From CAVSJA01 sp963728145 (lineage in GTDB: Bacteria > Bacteroidota > Bacteroidia > Chitinophagales > Chitinophagaceae), in the NCBI GenBank assembly GCA_963728145.1, contig CAVSJA010000008.1, positions 434,001-498,000 on the forward strand: a DNA stretch of 64,000 nt, in the 5' to 3' direction. The notes under the pieces are model-generated. The model made no database searches, was not told the DNA's origin, and saw only the letters and a program-made list of their open reading frames with translations. A program made the position numbers and the translations under genes. This document shows positions 27,311-36,194 of the stretch, piece after piece (within the stretch, counting starts at the first letter, position 1; each line of letters begins with the position of its first letter).

Positions 27311-28762
27311 ATGGTGAAATCTTTCTTTCTTATATCTCTCGTTATTTCTCCTTTTATTTCCATGTCACAGCAGTGCGATTGCTTGAACGAATTTCTCTTT
27401 GTCAAATCCCATATCGAAAAAAATCATCCGGGATTCAACAGCGATATAAAAGACCCGAATTCAAAACCCTATAAAGCCTTTACAGATTCTATTCAAAGAA
27501 TGATTGAAAAGGATCGGAGGGGACTCAAATGTGTTGCTTATATCAGGAAATATCTTTTTTACCTGAAGGATCACCATATTAATTATTATGGATCTTCCAC
27601 TCCTGTTCGTGAAGATTCTATTGAAGCTGTCGGCGCATTTCTTAAAAGTCAGACTTACCTCAACAGGGAAATGATTATTATCGACAGCCTGAAGATTATT
27701 GACTTTATCAGGAATTCAACCGATCCAACTGAAGGAATCTACCAAACCCCGGATCAAACCTATACTATCGCAGTATTGAAAGACAAAACAGCCGATCGCG
27801 ATTATGCGGGGATAATTTTGAATTCCAAATCAAAACTCTGGACAAGGCACCAGGTGAAACTTGAATTGAAAAGATTAAATGATAGCATGGCGGAACGCTA
27901 CTTGTATCTCCGAAATCATAGCCTGGATTTTCAAAGGATACGGGTCGATAATAATATGATCGAATTGCAGGGCTGGAACAAACTATCAACTAATTCCACT
28001 GCATCGATAAATAATAAAAAACCGCTATCGACTGACTTGACGGGTTTCCAGGTTCTTGATCCCAATACCGCTATGATCAGCATTCGTTCCTTCGGGGGAC
28101 AATACAATGCCAAACTGGATTCTTTCTATAAAGCGATATTGCCCGAATTAAAAAAGTATCCCTATTGGATTATCGATGTCCGCGGCAATGGAGGCGGCAG
28201 TGATAGAAATTTTATGGCATTGATGCCGTTCATCTATACGGATACCATTGTCGGCGATGTGGTGGAGCTTTACGTTACGCAGGAAAATATAGCGGCTTAT
28301 GAAGAGATTCGGGACCGGTATAAGAAGGATCCGCAACGATATGGGGCTAATGGTTACACGACCTGGGAATGGCCATTACGCCTGATGAAAGCTGCAAAGC
28401 CAAATTCATTTGCACACTATGGGGATGGCAAGCCTAGCAAATCGACATATAAGGCAGTGAACGGAAACCCAGAGAAAGTAGCCATCCTTTATGACCGGAA
28501 TTGCGCAAGTTCCTGCGAGTCGCTATTGTTTGCGTCAATGTTCAGCAAGAAAACGATCCGGGTTGGAGAGAATTCTGGCGGTTTTACAGGCTACGGAAAT
28601 GTAATGGATATTAAAACACCCTGCGGCAATACCCTTTCCTGGACAACAATGCGGTTTCGTAACCAGCGCAAATACGATTTTGTTGGCATACCACCAGATC
28701 AAAAAATTCCAGAAACTGAAACGGATTGGGTTGAGTATACCCGGAAACTTATTAATGATTAA
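27311..28762 (+). CDS. S41 family (C-terminal processing) peptidase-like protein
   Basis: A signal peptide (MVKSFFLISLVISPFISMSQ) and a short Cys pair (QCDC) lead a helical N-terminal part. The S41 core follows, with STDLTGFQVLDPNTAMISIR, YWIIDVRGNGGGSDRNFMAL, and the serine motif NCASSCESLLFASMFSKKTI (Ser-x-Glu region), then GENSGGFTGYGNV and SWTTMRFRNQRKYDFVGIPP. About 483 residues. Unlike Ctp/Prc proteases I see no PDZ domain, as in other Bacteroidota S41 proteins. The start at 27311 gives the signal peptide; the ORF upstream overlaps the oxidoreductase. Confidence 0.82.
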   Translation: MVKSFFLISLVISPFISMSQQCDCLNEFLFVKSHIEKNHPGFNSDIKDPNSKPYKAFTDSIQRMIEKDRRGLKCVAYIRKYLFYLKDHHINYYGSSTPVREDSIEAVGAFLKSQTYLNREMIIIDSLKIIDFIRNSTDPTEGIYQTPDQTYTIAVLKDKTADRDYAGIILNSKSKLWTRHQVKLELKRLNDSMAERYLYLRNHSLDFQRIRVDNNMIELQGWNKLSTNSTASINNKKPLSTDLTGFQVLDPNTAMISIRSFGGQYNAKLDSFYKAILPELKKYPYWIIDVRGNGGGSDRNFMALMPFIYTDTIVGDVVELYVTQENIAAYEEIRDRYKKDPQRYGANGYTTWEWPLRLMKAAKPNSFAHYGDGKPSKSTYKAVNGNPEKVAILYDRNCASSCESLLFASMFSKKTIRVGENSGGFTGYGNVMDIKTPCGNTLSWTTMRFRNQRKYDFVGIPPDQKIPETETDWVEYTRKLIND

Positions 28763-28884
28763 CGCCCTGATCTCTAGTACCAAATCCCTAATCCTTAATC
28801 CCAATTCATCCCTCCATCGCTACGTTACGTCGGGCAAGCATTCACCATTCACCATTGACCATTCACCCTCAAAAAACAATTCCC

Positions 28885-28912
28885 TTTTTACAATTAATAA
28901 TGCCTATCTTTG
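28885..28912 (+). promoter_or_regulatory. Promoter of the RRM gene (-33 T-run, -7 TATCTTTG)
   Basis: TATCTTTG at 28905-28912 matches TAnnTTTG, with TTTTTA at 28885-28890 at the expected -33 distance. Transcription from about 28917 would give a leader near 138 bases, long and T/C-rich. The neighbouring 28763-29054 stretch otherwise holds only accattc words at 28840-28868. Confidence 0.5.
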
Positions 28913-29054
28913 CCGCTGCTGCTAAAAGCACGTTGGCTATTGTTCCGAACGATTCATTTCTTTACCTCCTAACAGTGTAACGAATTTCATCTTCTCTACT
29001 TTTTTGCTTCCGTCTTTAGCCTTGTATTTTTATTTAAATATTAATTTTTGATTT

Positions 29055-29360
29055 ATGAACATGTACGTTTCGAATTTGAGTTTTCACACAACTGATGAGG
29101 ACTTAAGAACATTATTTTCAAAATTTGGCGAAGTTAGTTCTGCCAAAGTGATCATGGACAGGGAAACCAACCGTTCTCGTGGATTTGGATTTGTAGAAAT
29201 GCCTTCCGATGATGCTGCGAAGGAAGCGATGGCAGGCCTCAACAACAAGGATATTGAGGGAAGGGCTTTGTCTGTATCAGTAGCGAGAGAAAAATCCAGC
29301 AATGGCGGCGGCTCCAGGAATTCTGGCGGCGGTGGTGGTGGATATAACAAAAGATGGTAA
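29055..29360 (+). CDS. RRM-domain RNA-binding protein with glycine-rich tail
   Basis: 101 residues: one RNA recognition motif with RNP2 MYVSNL at 3-8 and RNP1 RGFGFVEM at about 43-50, followed by a Gly/Ser/Asn-rich tail ending GGGGGGYNKRW. These small proteins resemble cold-inducible RNA-binding proteins of cyanobacteria and Bacteroidota and probably act as RNA chaperones. The long leader and the strong downstream terminator suggest a short, abundant, post-transcriptionally controlled message, possibly cold-responsive; that part is inference. Confidence 0.92.
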   Translation: MNMYVSNLSFHTTDEDLRTLFSKFGEVSSAKVIMDRETNRSRGFGFVEMPSDDAAKEAMAGLNNKDIEGRALSVSVAREKSSNGGGSRNSGGGGGGYNKRW

Positions 29361-29382
29361 TCGTATCTCCATAATTTATCTG

Positions 29383-29410
29383 AAAGAGCCTGTCAAGGCT
29401 CTTTTTTTTT
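29383..29410 (+). terminator. Rho-independent terminator of the RRM gene
   Basis: AAAGAGCC, loop tgtcaa, GGCTCTTT and a run of Ts, 23 bases after the stop codon. Confidence 0.9.
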
Positions 29411-29454
29411 GCTAATTAGTTTCTCCTTTTATGAATTTCAAAGTTTATTCGCTT

Positions 29455-29470
29455 CGGTCAGGGCTGACCG
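29455..29470. promoter_or_regulatory. 16-bp dyad CGGTCAGGGCTGACCG upstream of hutI
   Basis: CGGTCA and TGACCG are perfect inverted copies around GGGC. The dyad lies between the likely -33 and -7 regions of hutI, a good place for a repressor to bind. No matching dyad is obvious before hutH, hutU or hutG, so it is not shown to be a hut operator. Confidence 0.4.
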
Positions 29471-29478
29471 GAAATAAT

Positions 29479-29486
29479 TAGCTTTA
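29479..29486 (+). promoter_or_regulatory. Near-consensus -7 box TAGCTTTA before hutI
   Basis: TAGCTTTA differs from TAnnTTTG only in the last base and ends three bases before the ATG at 29490. Confidence 0.35.
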
Positions 29487-29489
29487 TGC

Positions 29490-30734
29490 ATGGCATCACT
29501 GGTAATAAAGAATATTGAAAGCTTGGTTGGAATTCATGAATCGGAGGAGGCATTGAAAGGAAAAGATTTGGCAAACCTGCCCTCAATTCCAAATGCATAC
29601 CTGGTTGTTGAAGATGGAATAATTGCTGAGTTTGGAGAATCAAAGAATTTTAAGATAGGAAATGCAAATACATTGGATGCTGCTGCTGGTTATGTACTTC
29701 CCGCCTGGTGTGATTCTCATACACACCTCGTCTTTGCCGGCAGCAGGGAGAATGAGTTCGTGGATAAGATCAAAGGATTAAGTTATGCAGAAATTGCTGC
29801 AAAGGGTGGGGGCATTCTCAATTCCGCAAAAAAATTGAATGAAACCTCGGAAGATGAATTATTCAACCAGGCCTGGAAAAGACTCGAAGAAGTTTCAAAA
29901 CTAGGCACCGGTGCTATCGAAATAAAAAGCGGCTATGGTTTGTCGGTAGAGGGGGAATTGAAGATGCTTAGGGTAATAAAAAAATTAAAACATCGATCAA
30001 AGCTCTTCATCAAATCGACATTTTTGGCAGCACATTCTTATCCTGAGGAATATAAAAACGATCATGAAGCTTATATTAAACTAATTATTGATGAAATGCT
30101 TCCTGTGATCGGAAAGGAAAGGCTGGCTGATTTCATCGATGTGTTTTGCGAAAAAGGTTTCTTTTCTCCTGAGGAAATGGAAAGAATTTGTAAAGCGGGT
30201 TTGCAATATGGATTAAAACCAAAATTGCACGTTAATCAACTCAATAGTATTGGTGGCATCGAATCCGCAATCGACTTGAAAGCCGTTTCGGTTGATCATT
30301 TGGAGACGATGACTGAAAAAGAAATTCAATCACTGGCAAAGGCTGCCAATGATAATGGCCCGGTTTGTACGCTGCTACCCAGTGCTGCATTTTTCCTGCG
30401 AATGCCCTTCCAACCGGCAAGGCAATTAATTGATTCCGGATGTCCTGTAGCACTTGCCTCAGATTTTAATCCAGGCTCTTCGCCTTCTGGAAATATGAAC
30501 TTTGTCGTATCTCTTGCCTGCATTCAGATGCGCATGTTACCCGAGGAATCAATCAACGCAGCCACGATTAATGGCGCAGCGGCAATGGAATTACAAAAAG
30601 AAGTTGGAAGCATAGCCGTTGGCAAGAAAGCCAATCTCATTCTAACAAAACCGATACCATCACTTGCTTATTTACCATATTCATTCGGGTCTGACCAGAT
30701 AGAAAAAGTGATGCTAAATGGAGAATGGGTTTGA
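29490..30734 (+). CDS. hutI: Imidazolonepropionase
   Basis: Third step of histidine degradation: 4-imidazolone-5-propionate to N-formimidoyl-glutamate. 414 residues, amidohydrolase fold. The metal-binding HxH is in WCDSHTHLVFAGSRENEF (His77, His79). Other signatures are KGGGILNSAKKLNETSEDEL, GTGAIEIKSGYGLS, STFLAAHSYPEEYK, LKPKLHVNQL, SVDHLETMTE and ASDFNPGSSPSGNM (catalytic Asp region). It is the family's normal length. The gene stands alone between the RRM terminator and an antiporter gene that starts 24 bases after it. Confidence 0.96.
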   Translation: MASLVIKNIESLVGIHESEEALKGKDLANLPSIPNAYLVVEDGIIAEFGESKNFKIGNANTLDAAAGYVLPAWCDSHTHLVFAGSRENEFVDKIKGLSYAEIAAKGGGILNSAKKLNETSEDELFNQAWKRLEEVSKLGTGAIEIKSGYGLSVEGELKMLRVIKKLKHRSKLFIKSTFLAAHSYPEEYKNDHEAYIKLIIDEMLPVIGKERLADFIDVFCEKGFFSPEEMERICKAGLQYGLKPKLHVNQLNSIGGIESAIDLKAVSVDHLETMTEKEIQSLAKAANDNGPVCTLLPSAAFFLRMPFQPARQLIDSGCPVALASDFNPGSSPSGNMNFVVSLACIQMRMLPEESINAATINGAAAMELQKEVGSIAVGKKANLILTKPIPSLAYLPYSFGSDQIEKVMLNGEWV

Positions 30735-30758
30735 GTTATCTTCAATTAATTTAAAAAC

Positions 30759-31988
30759 ATGAATGACTTTGGCGTTGAAGAAATACTAATCGTCATTTGC
30801 AGTATAGTCGTTCTATCGTACGTATTCACGATAGTTAGCAAGTATATCCGGGTTCCCTCTGTATTGCTCCTTATGTTTGCCGGAATTGGCTTCCGCGCCA
30901 TTGCCGATGCTTATGGCTTCGAAATAGAATTTCCCGCAAGGTTGATTGAATCACTAGGTGTGGTTGGATTGATTATGATTATTCTCGAAGCCGGCCTTGA
31001 TCTTAAGTTGGGCAGGGATAAATCAAAAATGATTCGTGAGTCATTTTTTGCTGCTCTTTTCATTTTCGCAGTTTCAGTTGTGCTTATAACCTGGATTCTG
31101 AATATTTTGCTTAATGCGCCTATTGAGAAATGCCTCATCTATTCGATCCCGCTCTCTATTATGAGTAGTTCGATCGTAATTCCGAGCATACACCCACTCA
31201 CGCAGCGGAAGAAGGAATTTTCAATTTATGAAGCATCCTTTTCTGATATCCTGGGAATTCTTGTTTTCAATTATTTTATTGCAGATAACGTGCTCACCTG
31301 GGCATCGCTGGGAATATTTGCAGGAAACATAATAGTCTCAATTGTGCTATCACTTTTATTGTCTTTTGTTTTATTCCTGATCCTTGCAAAAACAAGGATG
31401 AACATCAAATTCTTTCTGATCTTTGCCCTGCTTACACTGATTTATGCCGGGGGAAAGATCTTTAACCTGCCTTCCTTGCTCATTATTCTCATATTCGGAC
31501 TCATGATCAATAATTGGGAAAAGATCAGGTGGCCGAAACTCCTGAAACATTTTCCAGAGAAAGAAGTGGAACCGCTCCGGGATTTGCTACACTCGATTAC
31601 AGCGGAAACTTCCTTCCTCGTTAGAACATTTTTCTTCATTCTTTTTGGATTTGGTATCTCCCTTGATTTCCTGGGTTCAATGGAAGTTATTATTGCAGGC
31701 TCCTGCATCGTTGCGGCATTGTTTCTCGTAAGATTGCTTTATTTGCGATTCTTCCTGAAAACTTATTTATTTCCTGAAGTTTTTTTCATTCCGCGCGGAC
31801 TAATCACCATTGTCCTGTTCTATAAGATTCCGGAACAATTCAAATTAGGTTCCTTTGATTACGGCATATTATTCTTTATCATTCTGGCTACCAGTATTAT
31901 CATGGCGATTGGTATGATCCTTTACAAGAAAAAGCCGGAGCAGGTAATTGAAGAAGGTCAGTTTGAGGAGAGGAGAGACATTATGTGA
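30759..31988 (+). CDS. Cation/proton antiporter (CPA-type Na+/H+ exchanger-like)
   Basis: 409 residues with about 11-12 hydrophobic segments. It has the CPA pattern: SKYIRVPSVLLLMFAGIGFR near the N-terminus, LIMIILEAGLDLKLG (the acidic helix), SMSSSIVIPSIH, YEASFSDILGILVFNYF with the acidic FSD site, and a late RGLITIVLFYKIP. It lacks TrkA or CNMP C-terminal domains. It would exchange Na+ or K+ for protons across the inner membrane. The gene follows hutI by 24 bases and may be cotranscribed, though no link to histidine use is known to me. Confidence 0.85.
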   Translation: MNDFGVEEILIVICSIVVLSYVFTIVSKYIRVPSVLLLMFAGIGFRAIADAYGFEIEFPARLIESLGVVGLIMIILEAGLDLKLGRDKSKMIRESFFAALFIFAVSVVLITWILNILLNAPIEKCLIYSIPLSIMSSSIVIPSIHPLTQRKKEFSIYEASFSDILGILVFNYFIADNVLTWASLGIFAGNIIVSIVLSLLLSFVLFLILAKTRMNIKFFLIFALLTLIYAGGKIFNLPSLLIILIFGLMINNWEKIRWPKLLKHFPEKEVEPLRDLLHSITAETSFLVRTFFFILFGFGISLDFLGSMEVIIAGSCIVAALFLVRLLYLRFFLKTYLFPEVFFIPRGLITIVLFYKIPEQFKLGSFDYGILFFIILATSIIMAIGMILYKKKPEQVIEEGQFEERRDIM

Positions 31989-32202
31989 ACAGAAGAACAG
32001 AAGAACAGAGGAACAGAAGAACAGAAGAACAGAGGAACAGAGGAACAGAGGAACAGAAGAACAGAGGAACAGAAGAACAGAGGAACAGAAGAACAGAGGA
32101 ACAGAGGAACAGAGGAACAGAGGAACAGAAGAACAGAGGAACAGAAGAACAGAAGAACAGAAGAACAGAGAACAGAAGAACAGAGGAACAGAGGAACAGC
32201 GG
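31987..32202. repeat. Octamer tandem array GAACAGAR, about 26 copies
   Basis: Almost pure tandem copies of GAACAGAA or GAACAGAG begin at the antiporter stop codon and end near 32202. A second, shorter array of the same octamer lies at 42966-43052, and isolated copies near 26090 and 40470. Because the unit has few stop codons it produces long apparent reading frames in several frames on both strands; none is a real gene. Confidence 0.95.
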
Positions 32203-32336
32203 ACAAAAAACAAGTCTACAGGTAACGGCAAATTGGTAGCGTGTAATTCATTGTGTAAATTTATTAACCAATCAACTAGTCAACCTCCTGAAGCTTCGGG
32301 ACAACCAATAACCAATTAACCAGTCAACTTCGAACC

Positions 32337-33512
32337 ATGAAGCACTTCAAATTCTACAATAAACAGGATATACTTTCCTTAACCAGGCTACGTCGGTTCG
32401 AGACGAAGCTGGGTGAGCGTTTGCAGGTGGCGAATGGAAAGGAGAGTTGGGAACATGCAATAAGCCAGTCGACTGCCAATTTTATACTGTTTGGTATTCC
32501 GGAAGATATTGGTGTGCGGGGGAATGAAGGAATTGGCGGCGCAGACACAGCATGGGTTCCCTTTCTGCAATCTTTCCTGAATATTCAAAGCAATGATTTT
32601 TTGGGGGGAGAAGAAATTCTTGTACTCGGTCATTTTGATTTCTCTGATATGGCGACCCTGATTGATCGAAATGCACATGGCAAGGATGAAAAACTGGAGG
32701 CCTATCGACATGCAGTAATCACAATCGATGAAGAAGTGGAAGAAGTTGTAAAAGCTATCACTTCTGCAAAGAAAATTCCAATTGCTATTGGCGGGGGACA
32801 TAATAACGCCTATCCCTTAATCAAGGGCTCAGCGAAAGGATGGCATAAGGCGGAATTAATTCCATTGGCGCAGATCAACTGTATCAATCTCGATGCGCAT
32901 TCGGATTACAGACCTGCAGAGGGCCGGCATAGCGGCAATGCATTTCGATATGCAGAAGATGATGGATATCTTCAAAAGTATTGCGTTATAGGGTTGCATG
33001 AAAATTACCTTCCACAAAATGTATGGATGGATTTTGTGAACAATCCATTCTTTGATTGTATAACCTTCGAGGACATTTTCGTTCACGAGAAAAGAAGCTT
33101 CATGCAGGCAGTTGCACATGCGACAGGTTATACTGCTGATAACCTTACCGGTGTTGAATTGGACCTCGATTGTATACAGGATGTGCTAAGCAGCGCATCC
33201 ACTCCAGTCGGTATAAGTCCTGCACATGCTCGGCAATATCTCGCATTTGCTGGCGCCGATACTCAAACAGCATACCTCCATATTTGCGAAGGTGCGACAA
33301 GATTGACAAATGGCAATTCAAAAGATTCAACAGGGAAATTGATTTCGTACCTGGTAAGTGATTTTGTGAAATCAAAACTTTCTATTGCTGATTCCCGCCC
33401 CGCCATCGGCGGGGGGAACCTCGAAGGCGGAGGAACCTCGCAAGTGGGAACCTCGAAGCGGCAACCGCGAAAGCCGGGATTTCGCGAGACAGCTGATGAG
33501 GGTTCATTATGA
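32337..33512 (+). CDS. hutG: Formimidoylglutamase (arginase/agmatinase family)
   Basis: Last step of histidine degradation here: N-formimidoyl-L-glutamate to L-glutamate plus formamide. A ureohydrolase with the binuclear manganese residues in IAIGGGHNNAYP (His155), NLDAHSDYRP (Asp186, His188, Asp190) and VELDLDCIQD (Asp276, Asp278). The family part ends around LISYLVSDFVKSK at 348. The remaining 43 residues are encoded by GC-rich repeat words (33385-33490) and look like a recent extension. The 3' end overlaps the convergent ABC-F gene by six bases. Assignment to HutG rather than arginase or agmatinase rests on the presence of hutH, hutU and hutI and on length. Confidence 0.85.
   Translation: MKHFKFYNKQDILSLTRLRRFETKLGERLQVANGKESWEHAISQSTANFILFGIPEDIGVRGNEGIGGADTAWVPFLQSFLNIQSNDFLGGEEILVLGHFDFSDMATLIDRNAHGKDEKLEAYRHAVITIDEEVEEVVKAITSAKKIPIAIGGGHNNAYPLIKGSAKGWHKAELIPLAQINCINLDAHSDYRPAEGRHSGNAFRYAEDDGYLQKYCVIGLHENYLPQNVWMDFVNNPFFDCITFEDIFVHEKRSFMQAVAHATGYTADNLTGVELDLDCIQDVLSSASTPVGISPAHARQYLAFAGADTQTAYLHICEGATRLTNGNSKDSTGKLISYLVSDFVKSKLSIADSRPAIGGGNLEGGGTSQVGTSKRQPRKPGFRETADEGSL
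33385..33490. repeat. GC-rich repeat inside the 3' end of hutG
   Basis: Contains the palindrome CCCGCCATCGGCGGG (about 33401-33415), three direct copies of ggaacctcg (about 33416, 33431, 33448), and gcgaaagccgggatttcgcg. Base composition is clearly richer in GC than the adjacent gene. It supplies the last part of the hutG reading frame. Confidence 0.65.
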
Positions 33513-35492
33513 ATTGCCTTCAAGCTCTACAATCTTGTCGAATACTTTCTCGTATTCCTTATTCGTTGAGTTAAGCTCTTCCGAAACTTTCTTGTATGCA
33601 GTTTCTGTTTCCAGGAACTTGTTTTTGTCGGAGTAGGTATCAGGTGCAGTCAACAAACCTTCCAATTCAGATTTCTTTTTTTGCAATACAGCAATCTTTT
33701 CTTCAAGTTGCTGAAAGAGCCGTTGCTGCTTCTGTAATTCTTTCTTGTGGTCTTTATTGATCACTTGTCCCTTTTGTTCTTTGGGCTTTTCATTTTCTTT
33801 TGGTGGAATTTTCTTTTCTACCGGCTTTGCCTCAACAGGTTTCTTATTTCCCTCCTGCTGGTTTTTTTCTTCAGCTCTTTTCTGCATTCTTTCTTTCCAT
33901 TCCACCCATTCTTCATAGCCTCCGTCAAATTCCTTTATCTTATGATCAACGATCTCCCAGATCTTATTTGCAGTTTTGGAAATAAAATAACGGTCGTGAC
34001 TGACGAGAATAATACTGCCCTCATATTTATTCAATGCATCGATCAGCAAATCGCAACTATGCATATCGAGGTGATTGGTCGGTTCATCGAGCATCAGGAA
34101 ATTAGCTTTGCTGACGATCGTTTTTGCAAGTGCCACCCTGGCTTTTTCACCTCCACTTAATACGTTGATCTTTTTTTCTACATCATCTCCGCTGAAAAGA
34201 AAACATCCCAAAAGCATTCTTAATTCAAGTTCCGTCTTCTGGCTGCCGGCCATTTTCATTTCATCGAGAACGGTATTATTTACATTCAATGCTTCCAGTT
34301 GGTGCTGTGCATAAAAACTTTCTTCAACATTATGTCCCCATTTGCGTTCTCCTTCGAATGGTTCAGTACCGGCTATAATTCGTAATAGGGTAGATTTACC
34401 TTTTCCATTTGCACCGATCAATGCGATCTTATCACCCCGGTCGATTTCTGCATGAGCATCTTCGAGAATTTTTATATTGCCAAATGATTTAGAGATATGC
34501 TTCAATTCGGTCAATACTTTACCCGGAGTTTTATCAACCTGGAAATTGATCCGAATATTTGGTCTTTCCAGCGCAGCATCTTCAATCCGGTCCAACTTAT
34601 CCAATCGTTTCATTGCACTTTGCGCCTGCGCAGCTTTAGATGCTTTTGCACGGAATCTTTCAATAAATCTTTCCTGTTGCCTTATATACTCCTGCTGGTT
34701 TTCAAAAGCTCTTTGCTGCATATCTATTCGTATTGCTTTTTCAGCTTCATAATATTCATAATTACCACTGTAAATATGCAATTGCCGTTGGTACACTTCA
34801 ACGATCTTGGTCACCATTCGGTTCAGGAAATATTTATCGTGACTTACGATCACTACTGAACCCTGGTAATGCAGCAAATATTTTTCAAGCCATTCAATGG
34901 AAGGAAGGTCAAGGTGATTGGTCGGCTCATCGAGTAATAAAAGATCGGGTTGCTGCAGGATCATTTTGGCCAGTAAAACACGCATGCGCCATCCTCCGCT
35001 GAATTCATTAAAGGGCCTCTTGAGATCTGCATTGGCAAAACCAAGTCCCTGCAATACTTCTTCGGTTTTATGATGAATATTATAGCCTCCAAGCGTTTCG
35101 AGTTCATGTAACTTATCGGTGTACCTATGAAGTAAGTTTTCCTGTTCATCACCCTCCGGCGCTTTCTCCAGTTCTTTGCCCAACTCTTCAATTTCTTTTT
35201 CCAATTGAAGCACTCTTTCAAATGCACCCAGCGCAACATTCAAAATGGAGTCCTTGGTATCAAAGCTTAGCAGGTCCTGGTGCAGATAGCCCATAGTGGT
35301 GCCCCTGCTTCTTTCCACAGCACCCTTAGAAGGCAAATATTCGCCAACCAATAGCTTTAATATCGTTGATTTACCGGTTCCATTATAACCGATCAAGCCA
35401 ATCCGCTCATTGGGTTGAATATGCCATGTGGCATCTTCGATTATCGTTCTTGCGCCAAATTCAAATGTAACATTTGTGAGTCCTGCCAGCAT
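33507..35492 (-). CDS. ABC-F family ATPase (ribosome-associated, Uup/YdiF-like)
   Basis: 661 residues with two ABC domains and no membrane part. Domain 1: Walker A GYNGTGKST near 35-43, signature FSGGWRMRV, Walker B LLLLDEPTNHLD. Domain 2: GANGKGKST, LSGGEKARVALAK and FLMLDEPTNHLD. An interdomain linker rich in Arg, Lys and Gln precedes domain 2. The C-terminus is a charged Lys/Glu coiled coil (about 545-661), as in Uup-type proteins. ABC-F proteins act on the ribosome to aid translation or antibiotic protection; nothing here points to resistance. The gene stops inside the end of hutG on the opposite strand. Confidence 0.93.
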   Translation of the reverse strand: MLAGLTNVTFEFGARTIIEDATWHIQPNERIGLIGYNGTGKSTILKLLVGEYLPSKGAVERSRGTTMGYLHQDLLSFDTKDSILNVALGAFERVLQLEKEIEELGKELEKAPEGDEQENLLHRYTDKLHELETLGGYNIHHKTEEVLQGLGFANADLKRPFNEFSGGWRMRVLLAKMILQQPDLLLLDEPTNHLDLPSIEWLEKYLLHYQGSVVIVSHDKYFLNRMVTKIVEVYQRQLHIYSGNYEYYEAEKAIRIDMQQRAFENQQEYIRQQERFIERFRAKASKAAQAQSAMKRLDKLDRIEDAALERPNIRINFQVDKTPGKVLTELKHISKSFGNIKILEDAHAEIDRGDKIALIGANGKGKSTLLRIIAGTEPFEGERKWGHNVEESFYAQHQLEALNVNNTVLDEMKMAGSQKTELELRMLLGCFLFSGDDVEKKINVLSGGEKARVALAKTIVSKANFLMLDEPTNHLDMHSCDLLIDALNKYEGSIILVSHDRYFISKTANKIWEIVDHKIKEFDGGYEEWVEWKERMQKRAEEKNQQEGNKKPVEAKPVEKKIPPKENEKPKEQKGQVINKDHKKELQKQQRLFQQLEEKIAVLQKKKSELEGLLTAPDTYSDKNKFLETETAYKKVSEELNSTNKEYEKVFDKIVELEGNS

Positions 35493-35569
35493 GATATTTC
35501 AAATTTCTCCCGGAACGGGGTTGCAAGATACAATCTGCAATGCCTTAACTTTGCCAAAATTTTGTGTTC

Positions 35570-36175
35570 ATGAGACCTCGGATCACGATCATTCTCGTTG
35601 CCCTATCGATCATTGCAGTTGGGCTGTACACCTTATACTGGAATAACAAGAAAGATGGAGATGCAGAGGCGCCTAAGCAGCAACCGCTTTCTCAAGGCGC
35701 CAATACCGGTGCATTTAACGAATCTTTTGACCGATTGCTTAATGCATATTATGGTGTAAAGGATGCACTTGTTGCCAGTGATACTGTAAAGGCAAATAAG
35801 GCTGCCGTTGAGCTTCAGATCGCCGCCGATAGTTTAAAAGTTGATGAAATCCAGGGCGATACCTCCGGCACAATCAAGGAGACCGCGCTGTCTTATACCG
35901 GCACTATTGTTGGTTCTGCAAAAGGATTTGTCGGTGAAACAACCATTGATGAGAAGAGAAAAGAATTTGAAATGCTCACCGAAGCCATGTGGAATCTATC
36001 TAGAGTAGTTAAATATGGCGGAAGAAAGATCTATTATCAGTATTGCCCAATGGCCTTCAATGATAAGGGCGCATACTGGATGAGCAATGAAAGTGTGATC
36101 CGCAATCCTTATTTCGGAGATCAAATGCTGGAGTGTGGTAAGGTGGAGGATTCGCTCGATTATTCGAAGAAGTAA
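35570..36175 (+). CDS. DUF3347-domain membrane-anchored protein
   Basis: About 201 residues. An N-terminal membrane anchor (ITIILVALSIIAVGLYTLYW) is followed by a linker and a DUF3347-like domain: FDRLLNAYYGVKDALVASDT, ADSLKVDEI, and the C-terminal KIYYQYCPMAFNDKGAYWMS, then VIRNPYFGDQMLECGKVED. In DUF3347 proteins the conserved Cys/Met residues around YYQYCPMA and MLxCG suggest copper binding, and the domain often accompanies copper-efflux components; no such genes are adjacent here. I choose the ATG at 35570; an in-frame GTG two codons earlier overlaps the likely -7 box AAATTTTG. Confidence 0.82.
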   Translation: MRPRITIILVALSIIAVGLYTLYWNNKKDGDAEAPKQQPLSQGANTGAFNESFDRLLNAYYGVKDALVASDTVKANKAAVELQIAADSLKVDEIQGDTSGTIKETALSYTGTIVGSAKGFVGETTIDEKRKEFEMLTEAMWNLSRVVKYGGRKIYYQYCPMAFNDKGAYWMSNESVIRNPYFGDQMLECGKVEDSLDYSKK

Positions 36176-36194
36176 GCCTTACATCCCACCATAT

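Noticed and set aside
31869..32319. Long apparent proteins in several frames on both strands (NRRTEEQ-type and LLFLCSSVPLF-type repeats)
   Set aside because: They are translations of the GAACAGAR octamer array, which contains no stop codons in several frames; no gene-like start or composition.
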